DNA of 13,845 nucleotides from an uncultured Veillonella sp. (GCA_900757715.1 CAAEOZ010000089.1:1-13845); one strand, 5' to 3'; positions 1 through 7,724 are shown, counted from the stretch's first letter. Notes: generated from the letters alone by a model not told the origin. Made by a program: numbers and translations.

Positions 1-2873
1 ATAATAAAACTGCAATTGATAAAAATGCAGGTGATATTGCTACTAATAAGGATAATATTGCAGATAATAAGCAAAAAATTGCCGACAATAAAACTGCAAT
101 TGATAAAAATGCGGGTGACATTGCTACAAATAAAGGGGATATTGCTTCTAATAAAGCTAATATTGCTCAAAATACTACCGCTATCGCTCGTAAGATTTCC
201 TTAGGTGGTAATAATGGCTCTACCGATGAAAAATCCTTGAGCACAGGTGATGTGAAATTTAACGTAAAAGGTGAGAATGGTCTTACTACGGTTGCCAATG
301 GTGACGATGTGACTGTTAAACTCGATGATGCAACTAAAGGTAAAGTCGATAATGCAGCTGATCGAGACTTGAGCAACTTGACTCCTGACGGTAAGCAACA
401 AGTTAAGGATTTAGCAGCATGGAATGTAGTTGCTAATAATGAGACTGCTGAAAAGGTTGAAGGTGGTAACACTGTTAAATTTATCGATGGTGATAATATT
501 TCTATTACTCAAAATGGAAAAGACTTCACCATTTCCACTAAGAAAGATGTAACTTTTGATACAGTAGCCGCTAACCAAACCATTACGGCACCAAAAGTGA
601 AAGCGACAACTGGAGTCGAAACACCTCAAGTAACAGGATTGACTAACACTACATGGGTTCCAGGTCAAACACAACCTGTATCTGGTCGTGCAGCCACAGA
701 AGACCAATTGAAACAAGTTGATGATCAAGTAGCAGAAAATAAAGCCAATATTGCTGATAATACAGATAAGATTGGTAAAAATGCAGAGGCTATTGCAGAC
801 AACAAACAAAAAATAGCTGATAATAAAGCTGCAATTGATAGAAATGCTGCTGATATTGCAACCAATAAAGATAATATTGCGACGAATAAACAGAATATTG
901 CTGATAACAAATCGGCAATCACTAAAAATGCTGGCGATATTGCAACCAATAAAGCTAATATTGATAAAAATACAGAAGCCATTGCTCGCAAGATTTCTTT
1001 AGGTGGTAATACTGGGTCTACCGATGAGAAATCCTTGAGCACAGGTGATGTAAAATTCAATATTAAAGGTCAGAATGGTATTGTTACTGAAGCTAATGGC
1101 GAAGATGTAACTGTCAAATTAGATGATGCTACGGCTAATAAAATCAACAATGCAGCAAATACGGATTTGAGCAACTTAACAGATACTGGTAAACAACAAG
1201 TTAAAGATTTATCCGCATGGAATGTAGTAGCTAATGGTAATACTGCCGAAAAAGTTGAAGGTGGCAACACAGTTAAGTTTATCGATGGTGATAATATTTC
1301 CATTACTCAAAATGGTAAAGACTTCACAATTGCTACTAAACAAGACGTAACTTTCAATACTGTAAAAGCAAATCAAACAATTACCGCACCAAAAGTGAAA
1401 GCTACAGAAGGGGTAGAGACCCCTCAAGTGACTGGCTTGACTAATAAAGAATGGATTTCTGGTCAAACACAACCTGTAAGCGGTCGTGCAGCCACAGAAG
1501 ATCAATTGAAACAAGTTGATAATCAAGTAGCAGAAAATAAAGCCAATATTGCTGACAATAAGGATAAAATTAGCAAAAATACTGCTGATATTGCTGCCAA
1601 TAAAGGCAATATTTCTACAAACAAACAAGATATTGCAGATAATAAAGCTGCAATTACTAAAAATACTGGCGATATTGCAACCAATAAAGCTAATATTGAT
1701 AAAAATACAGAAGCCATTGCTCGTAAGATTTCTTTAGGTGGTAACTCTGGTTCTACCGATGAAAAGTCTTTGAGCACAGGTGATGTGAAATTCAATGTTA
1801 AAGGGGAAAATGGTCTTACTACTGTTGCTAATGGCGACGATGTCACTGTTAAACTCGATGATGTGACTAAAGGTAAAATCGATAATGCAGCAAATCAAGA
1901 CTTGAGCAACTTAACAGATGCTGGTAAACAACAAGTTAAAGATATATCTGCATGGAATGTAACGGCTGCTGGCGGTACCGTTGAAAAAGTACAAGGTGGA
2001 GATACTGTAAAATTCCAAGCTGGTGATAATCTTGTAGTTAACCAAAATAGAACTACTTTCACATATGGCTTGGCTAAAGACTTGAAAGGTTTAAACAGTG
2101 TTACCGTAGGTGATGAAAACGGTGTATCTACTAAGATTACCCCAGCAGGTACAACTGTGAAAGATGCAGCTGGCAACTCTACTGTAATTAAGGGTGGTGG
2201 CATGACTATTACTCCAGCAGATGCAACAGCTAGCCCTGTATCCCTTACTGTAGACGGCTTAAATAATGGTGGCAACCAAATTCATGGGGTAGCGCCTGGC
2301 ACAGATGATACTGATGCAGTAAATGTTAGCCAATTGAAAGCATCTAATGCTGGTTTACAAGAAGCTGTTAATCGTGTAGGTACTGAAACACAACGTGTGG
2401 GTGCTCATGCGGCAGCTATGGCAGCGTTGAAACCAATTCAATACGATCCATTGGAACCAACTCAAATTATGGCTGGTATTGGTAACTACCGTGGTGAAAC
2501 TGCGGGTGCTATCGGTATTGCTCACTACCGAACTGAAGATACTATGTTCAACGTAGGCGTTTCACTTGGTACTAGTCATAACATGGTAAATGCAGGTGTA
2601 ACACATAAATTTGGTGGTAGTCGTGAAAGAAAAGAGGCTATTCCAGAACGTTATAAAGCAGGTCCTATTAGCTCTGTCTATGTAATGCAAGATGAAGTAT
2701 CTAGTCTCAAAAAAGAAAATAGTAATCAAAAAACTGTTATTGCTAATCAAGCAGCACGTCTAAATACATTAGAAGCTGAAAATGAACGTCAACGACAAGA
2801 ATTGGCTGAGACTAAACAAGGCTTAGATGAATTGCGTGCAGTAGTAAATCAATTATTAGCCTCTAAAGGTTAA
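1..2873 (+). CDS. Trimeric autotransporter adhesin (YadA/Hia type), 5' truncated by window edge
   Basis: The frame is open from the window edge (first full codon at nt 3) to TAA at 2871-2873, giving 956 visible residues; the N-terminus and signal peptide lie outside. The internal TTG at 237 is not a start. Visible order: coiled-coil stalk of I-x-x-N heptads (3-188); three globular modules beginning ISLGGN (about 195, 993, 1728), the first two ending in a GRAATEDQLKQVD neck and separated by heptad stalks; a YadA-type neck DAVNVSQLK (about 2310-2340); a short membrane-anchor barrel (about 2400-2615, starting GAHAAAMAALKP and ending AGVTHKFGG); and an 84-residue C-terminal extension rich in K/E/Q with coiled-coil character. 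In this family (type Vc secretion) three chains form one outer-membrane barrel and display a fibrous adhesin that binds host or bacterial partners; the ligand cannot be told from sequence. Asn at the heptad core matches the family's N@d anion-binding layers. The family is certain, the exact name is not. Confidence 0.95.
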   Translation, partial: NKTAIDKNAGDIATNKDNIADNKQKIADNKTAIDKNAGDIATNKGDIASNKANIAQNTTAIARKISLGGNNGSTDEKSLSTGDVKFNVKGENGLTTVANGDDVTVKLDDATKGKVDNAADRDLSNLTPDGKQQVKDLAAWNVVANNETAEKVEGGNTVKFIDGDNISITQNGKDFTISTKKDVTFDTVAANQTITAPKVKATTGVETPQVTGLTNTTWVPGQTQPVSGRAATEDQLKQVDDQVAENKANIADNTDKIGKNAEAIADNKQKIADNKAAIDRNAADIATNKDNIATNKQNIADNKSAITKNAGDIATNKANIDKNTEAIARKISLGGNTGSTDEKSLSTGDVKFNIKGQNGIVTEANGEDVTVKLDDATANKINNAANTDLSNLTDTGKQQVKDLSAWNVVANGNTAEKVEGGNTVKFIDGDNISITQNGKDFTIATKQDVTFNTVKANQTITAPKVKATEGVETPQVTGLTNKEWISGQTQPVSGRAATEDQLKQVDNQVAENKANIADNKDKISKNTADIAANKGNISTNKQDIADNKAAITKNTGDIATNKANIDKNTEAIARKISLGGNSGSTDEKSLSTGDVKFNVKGENGLTTVANGDDVTVKLDDVTKGKIDNAANQDLSNLTDAGKQQVKDISAWNVTAAGGTVEKVQGGDTVKFQAGDNLVVNQNRTTFTYGLAKDLKGLNSVTVGDENGVSTKITPAGTTVKDAAGNSTVIKGGGMTITPADATASPVSLTVDGLNNGGNQIHGVAPGTDDTDAVNVSQLKASNAGLQEAVNRVGTETQRVGAHAAAMAALKPIQYDPLEPTQIMAGIGNYRGETAGAIGIAHYRTEDTMFNVGVSLGTSHNMVNAGVTHKFGGSRERKEAIPERYKAGPISSVYVMQDEVSSLKKENSNQKTVIANQAARLNTLEAENERQRQELAETKQGLDELRAVVNQLLASKG
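189..2075 (+). repeat. Tandem head-plus-stalk modules inside the autotransporter gene
   Basis: The codons for R-K-I-S-L-G-G-N recur at 189, 987 and 1722. Unit 1 is 798 bp, unit 2 is 735 bp, and unit 3 is partial, diverging after about 2075 into the membrane-proximal region. Head portions are near-identical at protein level (STDEKSLSTGDVKFN, WNV, EKVEGGNTVKF, PQVTGLTN). The 63-bp length difference lies in the stalk, where unit 1 has 12 heptads and unit 2 has 9. Such repeats are prone to copy-number change by recombination and to assembly collapse. Confidence 0.92.
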
Positions 2874-2927
2874 GAGTTGAGAGCTAGTTTTGATAATAGT
2901 TTAAGATAATTATTTTTCTGTGAACCT

Positions 2928-2994
2928 AAAGAACCTCTTATACACTGTTATACCTGATAGGGTACATACATTTTGTATAAGAGATTCTTTTGCT
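2928..2994 (+). terminator. Rho-independent terminator after the autotransporter
   Basis: Arms 2928-2944 and 2974-2990 pair over 17 positions with one C-A mismatch. The 29-nt apical segment can pair further (TACC with GGTA). The right arm runs into TTCTTTT. It lies 55 bp past the stop codon. Confidence 0.75.
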
Positions 2995-3023
2995 ATTTTG
3001 ATATATATTCTTATTTAAAATGC

Positions 3024-3053
3024 ATAACATATGAATGACTTTTCATATGTTAT
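3024..3053. promoter_or_regulatory. Inverted repeat over the MATE promoter, probable operator
   Basis: Two perfect 12-bp arms (3024-3035 and 3042-3053; half-site ATAACATATGAA) flank a 6-bp spacer. The dyad covers the -35 box and most of the promoter spacer, the usual place for a dimeric repressor. No regulator gene is adjacent, so the binding protein is unknown. Confidence 0.6.
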
Positions 3054-3063
3054 ATGATATAAT
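3035..3063 (+). promoter_or_regulatory. Promoter of the MATE exporter unit
   Basis: A -35 ATGACT (3035-3040; four of six consensus bases) is followed by exactly 17 bp and a perfect -10 TATAAT (3058-3063). Transcription would start near 3070, just upstream of the leader ORF at 3088. Confidence 0.65.
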
Positions 3064-3087
3064 ACAGTGGAAATAAGAGGTGAAGTG

Positions 3088-3120
3088 ATGCCCCTACTAT
3101 GTATGATCTTGCATGAATAG
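3088..3120 (+). CDS. Candidate 10-residue leader peptide upstream of the MATE gene
   Basis: ATG at 3088 opens a short frame encoding MPLLCMILHE and ending TAG at 3118-3120. It has a good Shine-Dalgarno (GAGGTG, 3077-3082) five bases before the ATG, better than most neighbours. Its stop codon overlaps the Shine-Dalgarno of the MATE gene (GGAG, 3120-3123), so ribosomes finishing the leader would sit on the exporter's start region. Translational coupling or attenuation is an inference; I do not recognise the peptide. Confidence 0.45.
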   Translation: MPLLCMILHE

Positions 3121-3128
3121 GAGATAGG

Positions 3129-4538
3129 ATGTTAGACCGTATACAACGATGGCTTTCAATAGATACCATGTTGCCTGTTGCAGAACGATTAGGACCTGTA
3201 GGAACTACAAAGCAGCTATATGGTAATTATTTAAAAATAGCTTGGCCAGCTACATTACAAGGCTTGATGTTACAATTTATGACGGCTATCGATTTGGCGA
3301 TGGTTGGTGCCTTAGGTGCGTCAGCCCTTGCTTCGGTAGGCATTATGGGACAACCTGAGATGGTAATGCTCATCTTCTGTCGAGCCTTATCCATTGCCGT
3401 GACGGCAATCATAGCTCGTCGTCATGGTGAAGGTGATGTAGATGGTATGAATGCCGTGCTCAAGCAGTCTATTTTATTGAATTTTTTGATTTATGTACCG
3501 TTATTATTGATATGTTTCTTGAATTTAGAGCATATTCTACGTTTTACAGGTGCTGAAGATAGCTATATTGAAACAGCTGTTTGGTATGGTCGTTTTATAG
3601 TTATTAGTCTAATATTTCAGTCCTTTAGTCAAATCGTAGGGGCTGCACTCATTGGATATGGTAATACTAAAGTTATTTTTAAATCTAATGTAGTAGGGAA
3701 TATTTTGAATACAATAATGAACTTCTTCTTGATTTATGGTATTGGTTTCTTCCCTGAACTTGGTGTTATGGGGGCAGGGGTTTCCACCATGATCAGTAGT
3801 GCGATTATTGCATTATTGTTGTTGCGTACGATTTCACAACATACTGCTACTGGATTAACATTGCGTCATCCGTCGAAGTGGACTTTTGAAAGACCCGTAT
3901 TACATACAATGTTTCATGTAGGTGGTAGTTCTTTAGGAGAACAGTTCTTTGAGCGATTCGGTATGTATACATACACTATGATTGTTGCTTCCTTAGGTGC
4001 AGTACCTTTGGCCGCGCATTACGTATGTATGAATCTAATGGATATATTTTATTATTTTGCGATGGGACTTGGCTTTGCAGGCGCGTCACATACGGGTCAA
4101 AATCTTGGGCATAAAAGGCCGGATATTGCACGTACTTATGGTAAAATTGGTGCTCGTATCGGTTTAGTCGTGGGTATTGTGAGTGCATTAATCTTTATTG
4201 GCCCTGGTGATTTTTTGGTACAGTTATATACTCGTGAAAGTGATGTTGTTACTCTTTCTGCTACCTTGATGGGCATTATGGCAATCGCTGCATTTCCTCA
4301 AGCATTACAACAAGTATACTCCGGTGTGTTGAAAGGTGCAGGGGATACATATTACATCATGAAATATTCCCTTGTGAGCGTAGCGATCATTCGGCCTATC
4401 ATTACATATCTATTGTGTATTACATTAGGTTTAGGCCTTTTTGGGGCATGGTTATCTTTGTGCTTTGATCAGTCTCTAAGATTATGTTGTTCTTATTTTA
4501 GATTTATTCGAGGAGCATGGCAACATAAGGTTGTTTAA
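3129..4538 (+). CDS. MATE-family multidrug/cation efflux transporter
   Basis: A 469-residue polytopic membrane protein with about twelve hydrophobic segments in two similar halves, as in the MATE (NorM/DinF-like) family. Family-typical features are the TM1 region PATLQGLMLQFMTAIDLAMVG, AIIARRHGEGD after TM2-3, the IGYGNTK motif after TM5, and GAGDTYY near residue 403 in the second half. Length is slightly above the usual 450 because of about 30 hydrophilic N-terminal residues. Proteins of this family export cationic drugs, dyes or metabolites in exchange for Na+ or H+ across the inner membrane; the substrate is not predictable here. The ATG at 3129 has a GGAG Shine-Dalgarno five bases upstream. 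It looks monocistronic, with its own promoter, an operator-like dyad and a leader ORF, suggesting regulated expression. No convincing strong terminator follows; an A/T-only hairpin with a T run near 4648-4682 is the only candidate. Confidence 0.9.
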   Translation: MLDRIQRWLSIDTMLPVAERLGPVGTTKQLYGNYLKIAWPATLQGLMLQFMTAIDLAMVGALGASALASVGIMGQPEMVMLIFCRALSIAVTAIIARRHGEGDVDGMNAVLKQSILLNFLIYVPLLLICFLNLEHILRFTGAEDSYIETAVWYGRFIVISLIFQSFSQIVGAALIGYGNTKVIFKSNVVGNILNTIMNFFLIYGIGFFPELGVMGAGVSTMISSAIIALLLLRTISQHTATGLTLRHPSKWTFERPVLHTMFHVGGSSLGEQFFERFGMYTYTMIVASLGAVPLAAHYVCMNLMDIFYYFAMGLGFAGASHTGQNLGHKRPDIARTYGKIGARIGLVVGIVSALIFIGPGDFLVQLYTRESDVVTLSATLMGIMAIAAFPQALQQVYSGVLKGAGDTYYIMKYSLVSVAIIRPIITYLLCITLGLGLFGAWLSLCFDQSLRLCCSYFRFIRGAWQHKVV

Positions 4539-4728
4539 TGAGATGTGAATATAGTTTTAATTTAACTTTTGCTTTATATTAAAAATAGGCTTCATGTAAA
4601 TGTTAAAATTTAAAATACTAATACTCGATATAATTTCAAACGACAGATAATAATTATATATTTTGTTGATTATTCTTTTTTACATTGAAAGTTTTAGAAG
4701 AATTCATGAAAAAATAGTGAATAAACTC

Positions 4729-4757
4729 TTGTCTATTAAAAATTTTTGATGTACAAT
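4729..4757 (+). promoter_or_regulatory. Promoter of the candidate small RNA
   Basis: TTGTCT (4729-4734), 17 bp, then TACAAT (4752-4757). The predicted start near 4764 lies just before a run of hairpins that ends in a strong terminator, with no gene in between. The upstream stretch 4539-4728 holds no gene that I can see. Confidence 0.55.
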
Positions 4758-4763
4758 ACTTAA

Positions 4764-4890
4764 TGTGAAAAAAATGACACATTGGGGAATGTGTTATCTG
4801 ACCAGAAACTTCTGATTTCACGTATATATGTAAGGGATATACATATGAAATGATAAAAGCCTCCTTAGTGTATAAGGGGGCTTTTATTTG
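4764..4890 (+). ncRNA. Candidate small RNA of about 125 nt (or orphan terminated leader)
   Basis: Downstream of a good promoter the sequence folds as consecutive hairpins. Hairpin 1 is at 4775-4796 (nine pairs including one G-U, loop GGGG at 4784-4787). A short stem CAGA/TCTG lies at about 4804-4815. Hairpin 3, at about 4815-4852, pairs ATTTCA with TGAAAT and GTATAT with ATATAC around a small asymmetry. An intrinsic terminator (4855-4890) completes it. No credible ORF lies inside. The following ompA gene has its own promoter 235 bp beyond the terminator, which favours a free small RNA over a riboswitch, though a premature-termination leader is not excluded. I do not recognise it as 6S, tmRNA, SRP RNA, RNase P or a common riboswitch. 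Confidence 0.5.
4855..4890 (+). terminator. Intrinsic terminator of the candidate small RNA
   Basis: Arms 4855-4867 and 4873-4885 form 13 pairs (one G-U) around loop GTGTA, followed by a T-rich stretch. The A-rich 5' arm means it could also work in reverse. Confidence 0.85.
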
Positions 4891-5124
4891 TTCAATTATA
4901 GTTAGATCTATTAGTGGATATAATAATGATTTTGATGAACTTACAGGACCAGTGATTTTATTGTTGTTAGAGAATCTTAAAAAAGATAAATAGTATTACA
5001 ATTACTGGACTATAATATGTGCAGAGAATCGCAGTGATTAGGCAATATAGAGGTGTTAATATTTATATTTATAATATTTATAGATAGATATAGTTGGAGC
5101 TTCATCAAAAATTCATGAAGAAGA
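4891..5124. other. Intergenic DNA, nothing recognised
   Basis: AT-rich spacer between the small-RNA terminator and the ompA promoter. The only structure seen is a 6-bp inverted repeat CTTCAT/ATGAAG (about 5100-5120) just before the ompA -35 box. An unstarted 30-40 codon open stretch ends at 4993 and has no ribosome binding site. Confidence 0.4.
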
Positions 5125-5153
5125 TTGAATTATATTGAAAAATTGTGTAAAAT
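5125..5153 (+). promoter_or_regulatory. ompA promoter
   Basis: TTGAAT (5125-5130), 17 bp, TAAAAT (5148-5153). Predicted start near 5160 gives a leader of about 53 nt. An imperfect hairpin (AGCCTAA/TTAAGGGCT, 5172-5193) lies just before the ribosome binding site. Confidence 0.55.
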
Positions 5154-5212
5154 ATAAGCATATTATTACAAAAGCCTAAGTATTTTAAGGGCTATTTTTG
5201 GAGGGAATTATA

Positions 5213-6250
5213 ATGAATAAAAAATTATTAGCTTTATTGGCAGTTGCTGCTGTAGGTGTATCCGTAGCAGGTGCAACTCCTCAAACTCAATTCAATAAAG
5301 GTGAGTTTCAAGTTGATCTTGGTGCGTCTGATTCTAAAGCAAAAACTAAAGCTTGGACTTCTGATGCAAAATGGAACTTTGATGGCGGTGTAACATACGC
5401 TTTCACAGATAAAACAGCGTTGCAATACCAATACCATGGTTTGAATGATAAAATGTTCGGCACTAGCTATAGTGATAGAATGCAAGAAGTTAATTTGGTT
5501 CAATCCTTGAACAAAAATTTCGCAGTATATGGCGGTTATGCTCACATTTCTGGTGATACATTCCCTAAAGCAAATAATATTGCTCAATTAGGTGTAATTG
5601 GTAAAGCTAATCTTGGCTCTAAAGTAGACATTTATGGTAAAGCGGGTGTAGGGACTAAGAGAACTACCACTTGGGAAGCTGGTTTAGGTTATAAAGTTAA
5701 CCAAGACTGGGATATTAATGCAGGGTATCGTTATATCAATACTAAACGTGATGATAAGTCTAATATTTCCTTCCAAGGTCCTGTAGTAGGATTATCTTAC
5801 CGTTTCGGTGGTCACAAATCCGTAGCTCCTGTATACACTCCAGCACCAGCTCCTGTATACACTCCGGCTCCAGCTCCTACTGTAGAAGCGCCTGCATATA
5901 AAACTCCTAAATTGGACTACTATGTACAATCTATCTACTTTGACTCTGATCAAGATGTTGCTCGTGCAGACCAATATCCAAACTTAACGGCTGCTGTAAA
6001 TGCTGCTAACCAATATTCTCAAGACCAAGTTAAATTAATGGGTAACGCTGATACTGATGCAAACCCTCAATACAACATTGCTTTGTCTGAACGCCGCGTA
6101 CAACATGTGGCTCAATATTTAGTTAACCACGGTGTATCTGCCGATCGTCTTATCGGTATTGCTAATGGTGATGTTAAACCAGTTGCAACTAACTCTACAG
6201 CAGCAGGTAAAGCTGAAAACCGTCGTGTAGACGTTTATATTCATCGTTAA
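5213..6250 (+). CDS. ompA: OmpA-family outer-membrane protein with peptidoglycan-binding domain
   Basis: 345 residues. The chosen ATG at 5213 has a GGAGGG Shine-Dalgarno and begins a clear signal peptide (MNKKLLALLAVAAVGV, cleavage likely after Ala21); an upstream in-frame TTG would add five residues through the binding site and is rejected. Residues 22-199 look like an eight-strand barrel of alternating aromatic/hydrophobic strands. Residues 200-233 are a Pro/Ala linker containing PVYTPAPA twice in tandem (nt 5828-5875). Residues 234-345 are an OmpA C-terminal domain with TD (281-282), Asn288, LSERR (291-295) and ENRR (335-338), matching the diaminopimelate-binding Asp and Arg of the family. 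The protein should sit in the outer membrane and tether it to peptidoglycan, which matters in Negativicutes, where envelope linkage relies on OmpM and OmpA-type proteins. It appears to be monocistronic. Confidence 0.95.
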   Translation: MNKKLLALLAVAAVGVSVAGATPQTQFNKGEFQVDLGASDSKAKTKAWTSDAKWNFDGGVTYAFTDKTALQYQYHGLNDKMFGTSYSDRMQEVNLVQSLNKNFAVYGGYAHISGDTFPKANNIAQLGVIGKANLGSKVDIYGKAGVGTKRTTTWEAGLGYKVNQDWDINAGYRYINTKRDDKSNISFQGPVVGLSYRFGGHKSVAPVYTPAPAPVYTPAPAPTVEAPAYKTPKLDYYVQSIYFDSDQDVARADQYPNLTAAVNAANQYSQDQVKLMGNADTDANPQYNIALSERRVQHVAQYLVNHGVSADRLIGIANGDVKPVATNSTAAGKAENRRVDVYIHR

Positions 6251-6281
6251 TTTCTAGACTTATCTAGATTCGCCCTACAAT

Positions 6282-6347
6282 AAGTCCACCTTCAATCATG
6301 CTCTCTTGTTCATCGGGAATTCGAGCATGCGACAAGGTGGACTTTTG
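6282..6347 (+). terminator. Compound-hairpin terminator after ompA
   Basis: An 11-bp perfect outer stem (6282-6292 with 6334-6344), a symmetric 4x4 internal loop, a 7-bp perfect inner stem (6297-6303 with 6323-6329) and a 19-nt loop, ending in TTTTG. It is unusually long for a terminator. A TCTAGA-CTTA-TCTAGA element (6253-6268) precedes it. Confidence 0.8.
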
Positions 6348-6362
6348 TGTTATACTAAGCTT

Positions 6363-6412
6363 GCATACAATACTAGGTCATACAATGTTCATTATGCTTT
6401 GGTAATGTATGC
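6363..6412. repeat. Imperfect inverted repeat upstream of the AI-2E-family gene
   Basis: GCATACAATAC (6363-6373) and GTAATGTATGC (6402-6412) are complementary with one mismatch, separated by 28 bases. It may be a cis-acting site in the 226-bp ompA-permease gap; no convincing promoter pair was found there beyond a TATACT at 6351. Confidence 0.35.
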
Positions 6413-6476
6413 GATGTGAGAATCGTATAGTTATATAGGTGTAGCTTATTAATAGTGTTATGTGAAGTAGGTTATT

Positions 6477-7598
6477 ATGAAAGAATTTAAATATTACAAA
6501 CAGCTCATAGGGGCTATTATACTAGCGGGCATTATGATTATGATGGCACTACGTATAAGTGATATTGCTAGTGGTCTTGACGCTATCTTTACGGCCTTTG
6601 TTCCGCTCATTGTGGGTGCTTGTATTGCTTTCGTATTGGATATTCTAGTCGTTCGTTATGAGCGATGGCTATGGCCTAAGTGTGACTCTGGATGGAAGTA
6701 TAAAATACGTCGCCCACTGAGTCTTTTGCTATCTTTTGTAACAATTAGCGTTATTGTGTATTTTATTGCTCGGATGGCTTTACCTCAATTGATTCATTCT
6801 ATGTCGATTATTGTAGCTGCATCACCGCAATTGTATACGGACTTCCAAACATGGATGCAACATATTACAGAAACAATTCCAATGGCGTCGAATCAAACGA
6901 TTATAGATGCCCTAAGTGGAGAGAATCTTGCTAAATATACTCGTGAATGGGGAACAAAAGGTGGCACATATATTGTAAATGCAATGGGCACCGTATTGTC
7001 GTGGACTTTGAACATTGGTCTTGGCTTAATTTTTGCTGTTTATATGTTGCTTGATAAGGAACGCCTTATATTACAAGGTAAACGTATATTAAAGGCTTAT
7101 GCATCAGATGAGTGGGTAAATCGTGTTAGTTATGTAACTCGCGTAGCAGTTCAAACATTTAGTAATTTTTTTGTAGGTCAGTTTATAGATGCTTTGGTTC
7201 TAGGCGTGATGGTAGGTATTACTTTATGGCTATTTAATATTGAATATGCTACAACGATTGCTTGTGTAATTGGCCTAACTGGTTTGATTCCACTATTAGG
7301 TATTTATGTTGGTGGTATCATTGGAGCCGTTATGCTACTTACTGTTGGCCCTATGGATGCTCTCATCTATGTAATTATTTTAGAGGTACTTCATCAAATT
7401 GAAAGTAACTTTATTTATCCGAAAATTGTAGGTAATTCTGTTGGATTACCAGGTTTGTGGGTATTTGCTGCCGTTATCGTAGGTGGTAGTTTGATGGGGG
7501 TTACTGGTATGTTGATCGGTGTGCCTTTAGTGGCTACATGCTATAAATTGATTATGACTGATGTAGATGGGCGACTTGCATCTAATGAAGGTTTATAG
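6477..7598 (+). CDS. AI-2E family (YdiK/PerM-like) membrane transporter
   Basis: 373 residues with about eight hydrophobic segments. Two lie at the N-terminus (about 9-27 and 35-58), one at 82-100 after a basic loop, then a mainly hydrophilic stretch to about 165, and the rest follow to the C-terminus. This is the topology of the AI-2 exporter (TqsA)/PerM superfamily. The C-terminal region E303-x-x-x-QIESNFIYPKIVG and the glycine-rich GGSLMGVTGMLIGVPLVA match the family signature. Members include an AI-2 exporter and Na+/H+ antiporters, so the substrate is open. The ATG at 6477 is preceded by only a weak Shine-Dalgarno (GTAGG). No terminator is visible before the PepSY gene 126 bp downstream, so read-through is possible. 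Confidence 0.85.
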   Translation: MKEFKYYKQLIGAIILAGIMIMMALRISDIASGLDAIFTAFVPLIVGACIAFVLDILVVRYERWLWPKCDSGWKYKIRRPLSLLLSFVTISVIVYFIARMALPQLIHSMSIIVAASPQLYTDFQTWMQHITETIPMASNQTIIDALSGENLAKYTREWGTKGGTYIVNAMGTVLSWTLNIGLGLIFAVYMLLDKERLILQGKRILKAYASDEWVNRVSYVTRVAVQTFSNFFVGQFIDALVLGVMVGITLWLFNIEYATTIACVIGLTGLIPLLGIYVGGIIGAVMLLTVGPMDALIYVIILEVLHQIESNFIYPKIVGNSVGLPGLWVFAAVIVGGSLMGVTGMLIGVPLVATCYKLIMTDVDGRLASNEGL

Positions 7599-7724
7599 TA
7601 TATTGTCTAAATGATATGATTATTTACATATTTTAGTGCTGTTGAATATAGCATGAACTTATAGAAATTCTAGCGTACTAATAGTTTGATTAATAGAAGC
7701 ATAGTATCTAGTAGGAGGATTATA

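Noticed and set aside
3..188. Short periodic DNA repeats at the window start, considered as a CRISPR or satellite array
   Set aside because: The period is codon- and heptad-based (21 bp) and translates to the I-x-x-N stalk; there are no unique spacers.
167..1846. Long minus-strand open frames opposite the autotransporter (about 60-139 residues)
   Set aside because: They mirror the repeated, biased codons of the plus-strand gene, lack ribosome binding sites and recur with each repeat unit.
4764..4890. Riboswitch controlling ompA
   Set aside because: Separate ompA promoter at 5125-5153 and 320 bases between the terminator and the gene; kept only as an alternative to a small RNA.
4868..4993. 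A GTG-started 41-codon frame ending in LLLLENLKKDK
   Set aside because: It starts in the loop of the terminator hairpin and has no ribosome binding site. It might be a gene remnant, but there is no way to show it here.
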